Source: Novipirellula aureliae
GTDB lineage: Bacteria > Planctomycetota > Planctomycetia > Pirellulales > Pirellulaceae
Assembly (NCBI RefSeq): GCF_007860185.1
Contig: NZ_SJPY01000005.1
Location: 372,001 to 436,000, forward strand
Direction of reading: 5' to 3'
DNA: 64,000 nucleotides
Positions 61,550-64,000 of the stretch are shown piece by piece; the first letter of the stretch is position 1, and each line of letters begins with the position of its first letter. The position numbers were made by a program, and so were the translations under genes. The notes beneath the pieces were generated by a model. The model was not told the DNA's origin and did not search any database. It saw only the letters and a list, made by a program, of their open reading frames with translations.

Positions 61550-62725
61550 CTAGCAGCACGGGCCATCGTCGCTACAACCATCGACGGCGTCCGTCGTCGC
61601 GTGGTATTCGAGACCCTTCGTCTCTCTTGGATGTCGTCGCGCATTACGCCTACAATCGAATGGCTTCGCGTCTTCCAGTGGAACCATCTCGCGTGGCTCG
61701 ATTGCGTCGAACATCTCTGCGTAAGGCTCTTGCTGAAGCAGTTGGAACGTCTTGTCACAAACGGCCATCCGCTCGCCCCGAGAATAGGTGTGACCGTCGT
61801 CATCCTGAACTTTCTTGAATGGGCCGCGATACGACACCGCTTGCCCGCGTTCCAAGCAAGGACCTTGCTTTCCTTTGTGCGCAACGACCGTCACGCTGCG
61901 GAATTCGATTCCCTCGACAGTCCGCCATGGCTCAGCTTGTCGTTTGACAATCTCGATTCCGTGAAAGCCTGCGTCCTCGAACGCTTTCAAAAACTCATCT
62001 TCGCGAAACGCGCCGGTGATACATCCAGACCAAAGCTCCGGGTCTTGTTGCAATCGCTCCGGAACACTCTCGTCACTCACAATATCGCTGATCGCCGCGC
62101 GGCCTCCGCGACGCAAGACGCGAAAGATTTCAGCGAACAATTGTCGGCGGTCCTGCTGCCGCACCAGATTCAGAACGCAATTCGACAAAACGCAGTCGAC
62201 TGAATCGTCAGAGACAAGTGGTTGCTCGCGACGTAAACGTTCCTCGGTGTGGCGAAGAGCCAGATAGCCAGCCGGATCGTTCACAGGGTGTTCTGACAAT
62301 TCTCCAGCAAGTTGATCCAGATCGAGAGCCAAATCCTGAATCAGGCCATACCGAAAGTCTACGTTTGCGTAGCCGAGTTGCTTGGCCACTGCCGGCGCGT
62401 GCTTGCGAGCGAGTCCCAGCATTTCACGGTTGCAATCGACACCGATTACACGCCCTTCGGGACCAACAACTTGGGCAGCGATGTAACACAATTTGCCACC
62501 TCCGCTACCCAAATCCAGCACTGTTTCGCCTGAGCGAACGAAGGGCGTGGGATCGCCGCATCCATAATCTCGTTCGATGATTTCTTCGGGGATCACCTTC
62601 AGCAAGTCGGTCGAATATTCGACCGGGCAGCAAAGCGCAGGTTCGACGGCTTGAGCGGCAGCGGCGTACCGCTGGTAGACCGACGACTCGGCGACTTGTT
62701 GATCGCTGGACAAGGCTAGTTTCAT
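61550..62725 (-). CDS. arsM: Arsenite methyltransferase ArsM, arsenosugar type
   Basis: 391 residues. VLDLGSGGGKLCYIAAQVVG is SAM motif I, VIGVDCNREMLGLARKHAPA follows, SVDCVLSNCVLNLVRQQDRR has one of the As(III)-binding Cys, and ELWSGCITGAFREDEFLKAF has another. The C-terminal ~130 residues are the extra domain of arsenosugar-type enzymes, ending DGCSDDGPCC. It methylates arsenite stepwise. It heads the minus-strand operon arsM-arsS-PiT. An upstream small membrane gene is 156 bp away on the same strand. Confidence 0.9.
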   Translation of the reverse strand: MKLALSSDQQVAESSVYQRYAAAAQAVEPALCCPVEYSTDLLKVIPEEIIERDYGCGDPTPFVRSGETVLDLGSGGGKLCYIAAQVVGPEGRVIGVDCNREMLGLARKHAPAVAKQLGYANVDFRYGLIQDLALDLDQLAGELSEHPVNDPAGYLALRHTEERLRREQPLVSDDSVDCVLSNCVLNLVRQQDRRQLFAEIFRVLRRGGRAAISDIVSDESVPERLQQDPELWSGCITGAFREDEFLKAFEDAGFHGIEIVKRQAEPWRTVEGIEFRSVTVVAHKGKQGPCLERGQAVSYRGPFKKVQDDDGHTYSRGERMAVCDKTFQLLQQEPYAEMFDAIEPREMVPLEDAKPFDCRRNARRHPRETKGLEYHATTDAVDGCSDDGPCC

Positions 62726-62881
62726 AGGACCGACTTCCTTTCGGATGCGAGTTGTGTTTGCCGCACTGAGAAACGCGAGGCAGTTCGCAAGGGAAGACGG
62801 TTGACCTACAAGAAACTTACAGAAATCAAGAAAAGTTTTTCGTAGTCACTTTGCGTCGCCACAACACCAGACAATGCGATT

Positions 62882-63175
62882 CTAGCGGTTCGCAGAACGG
62901 GCTAATGGTGCACCAGTCATTGGCGGATACGATCGCTGCGGGAGCATGGGCTTGTCTGCGCCTTGAAAACCGACCACCCGACCAAACACCCAACCGACCG
63001 GCTCGTGATGTTTGTAGATCAGGTCGACGTCCGCGTCCGTTGAAAAGGGCTCCGCCGTGACAGCCGGTACTTGGGGCAAAAGCAGCGACCACACGACGAA
63101 ACCACATGCGAATGCGGCTGCACAGACAGGTACACCTATCAGCCAGCCACATCGACGACTCTTCAATCGTTTCAT
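62882..63175 (-). CDS. Small membrane protein at the head of the arsenic operon
   Basis: 97 residues from MKRLKSRRCGWLIGVPVCAA, with one membrane helix (WLIGVPVCAAAFACGFVVWS) and a periplasmic tail (STDADVDLIYKHHEPVGWVF). AAGGG lies 5 bp before the ATG at 63175, which decides the start over codons to 63313. No family recognised; possibly co-regulated with arsM. Confidence 0.55.
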   Translation of the reverse strand: MKRLKSRRCGWLIGVPVCAAAFACGFVVWSLLLPQVPAVTAEPFSTDADVDLIYKHHEPVGWVFGRVVGFQGADKPMLPQRSYPPMTGAPLARSANR

Positions 63176-63452
63176 TTTATCCCTTCGTGGCAAGACCCTG
63201 AGTTGGTTGCGTTCGCACCGGACGAATTCATGGCGGACACGGTTCCGGATCAGTTGTAGTTCAATCGGCGAAATGTCTGTTAGCAATGGAGCAACTTGTC
63301 GTTTCACCGGCAATTGTATTGAGACTCACAGACACGTCCGTCTGCAAATGCGACTCTTGGGCGGAAAATGCATTCCGATGGCCATTGAATAGCGAATGGC
63401 GTAGCGGAAGCCATTCTTTTCAGTTGCCTCAATGAACGAACGGAGACTCCCA
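63176..63452. promoter_or_regulatory. Divergent promoter region
   Basis: 277 bp between the minus-strand arsenic genes and the plus-strand DUF547 gene. No clear -35/-10 pair or ArsR-type inverted repeat could be assigned by eye. Confidence 0.35.
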
Positions 63453-64000
63453 ATGAGAAAACCCTTTGCCTCTTACACCATGATCGCGTTGGCCGCTGGT
63501 GCCCTTACGCTGCTGTCGACTCACCCGTGTTTGGCCGGGCCAAAGGTTACCGTTGGCGCCAGTGTGCCTGCGAATCAGCAAGTTTCGATGGACCAGATCG
63601 ACCCATGCAATTGGGATGCCTTGCTAAACCGGTACGTTGATGAGAACGGAAACGTCAATTACGCGGCGTGGAAACAGTCCGCTGCGGACTTACAGGCACT
63701 TGAAGCGTTTTTGGGACACCTTTCGTCAGCAAACCCGAACGCACAGGCGAGCCAGTCGGCCAAACTCGCTTTTTGGATCAACGCCTATAACGCAGTGACG
63801 GTACATGGAATTCTCCGTGAGTATCCCACGACCAGCATTCGCAATCACACCGCGAAACTGATTGGCTACAACATTTGGGACGACCTGCTGTTAACGGTTG
63901 GCGGAAAGCCGTACTCTCTGAACCAGATGGAACATGAAGTGTTGCGAAAGATGGGCGAGCCACGAATTCACTTCGCCATCGTTTGTGCCTCACGTAGTTG
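63453..64000 (+). CDS. DUF547 protein, secreted (partial, C-terminus off the right edge)
   Basis: From ATG 63453 with CGGAGACTCC before it. The signal peptide is MIALAAGALTLLSTHPCLA. The DUF547 domain follows: WDALLNRYVDENGNVNYAAW, KLAFWINAYNAVTVHGILRE, YNIWDDLLLTVGGKPYSLNQ and MEHEVLRKMGEPRIHFAIVC. FWINAYNAVT and the HxAxVCAS region hold the conserved putative catalytic residues of this papain-like family. About 182 codons are visible with no stop before the edge. It is often found near planctomycete arsenosugar genes (recalled). Confidence 0.85.
   Translation, partial: MRKPFASYTMIALAAGALTLLSTHPCLAGPKVTVGASVPANQQVSMDQIDPCNWDALLNRYVDENGNVNYAAWKQSAADLQALEAFLGHLSSANPNAQASQSAKLAFWINAYNAVTVHGILREYPTTSIRNHTAKLIGYNIWDDLLLTVGGKPYSLNQMEHEVLRKMGEPRIHFAIVCASRS

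Noticed and set aside
1-64000. CRISPR arrays
   Set aside because: The direct repeats found (REPs, 105-bp units, 45-bp iterons, 15-bp units) lack the regular unique spacers of a CRISPR array, and no cas gene is present.

Overview
The window looks like a chromosomal segment of a planctomycete of the Rhodopirellula/Pirellulales type. The grounds are short membrane proteins with NPYAPP or FSLRTLF openings, an HflK/HflC pair, a planctomycete-style integron integrase, paired YcgL-like nucleotidyltransferases, an arsenosugar (arsM/arsS) operon and long stretches of eroded mobile DNA. The assignment is inferred from protein features only; no rRNA or other taxonomic marker is present.

Layout. 0-2 kb: hflC (cut by the left edge) and hflK on the minus strand. 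2.3-7.2 kb: a carbohydrate-active pair, a secreted beta-helix protein and a GH36 Sip1-type alpha-galactosidase, preceded by the broken C-terminus of a second beta-helix gene. 7.2-9.5 kb: debris from an IS3 transposase and from a Cys-rich/JAB-domain cassette, followed by palindromes and a MITE-like repeat. 9.8-18.7 kb: a conserved unknown gene, an integron-type integrase (intI), a 105-bp tandem repeat beside its 5' end, attC-like hairpins, small cassette-like genes, a truncated tyrosine recombinase and the nuclease end of a type III restriction enzyme.

18.7-44.7 kb: a decayed tailed-phage prophage, mostly on the minus strand. Its order of transcription is helicase, prim-pol/ATPase, a HEAT-DMP19 protein, ParB-DNA methyltransferase, a small protein, large terminase, head-joining protein, portal, protease-capsid fusion, peptidase-like protein and connector/neck genes. 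Tail, lysis and phage integrase genes are missing. Several genes end in deletion junctions: helicase N-terminus fused to a transposase start, capsid C-terminus lost into a peptidase gene, gp10-like gene fused to a UvrD-type helicase fragment. A plus-strand block of nine small genes (33.2-37.5 kb, including an amidoligase and a HARE-HTH protein) is punctuated by five copies of one upstream element around CATGGCTCATGTGT. A large HD plus HSP90-like ATPase gene, probably a defence gene, sits between terminase and the head-joining gene and is bracketed by a perfect 21-bp inverted repeat.

44.7-58 kb: a tandem repeat, another attC-like hairpin with a UPF0158 gene, a secreted unknown, two nucleotidyltransferase genes separated by a RAYT transposase with REPINs, a SOUL heme protein, a DinB-like protein, an HD phosphohydrolase, a DUF1778-GNAT toxin-antitoxin pair with a near-consensus promoter, an AlkD-like protein, small membrane/lipoproteins and glycosyltransferases. 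58-64 kb: a triple-YHS protein, eroded arsenosugar glycosyltransferases, a PiT phosphate transporter, arsS, arsM, a small membrane protein and, divergently, a DUF547 gene cut by the right edge.

The recurring theme is insertion followed by deletion. At least twelve gene fragments can be read (IS3, JAB, recombinase, type III res, PL14, TspO, GT2, DUF3179, two arsenosugar GTs, beta-helix, GYF protein). The most interesting intact units are the inverted-repeat-flanked HD-HSP90 gene, the five-copy leader element of the phage small-gene block, the intI/attC-like set and the RAYT/REPIN set.
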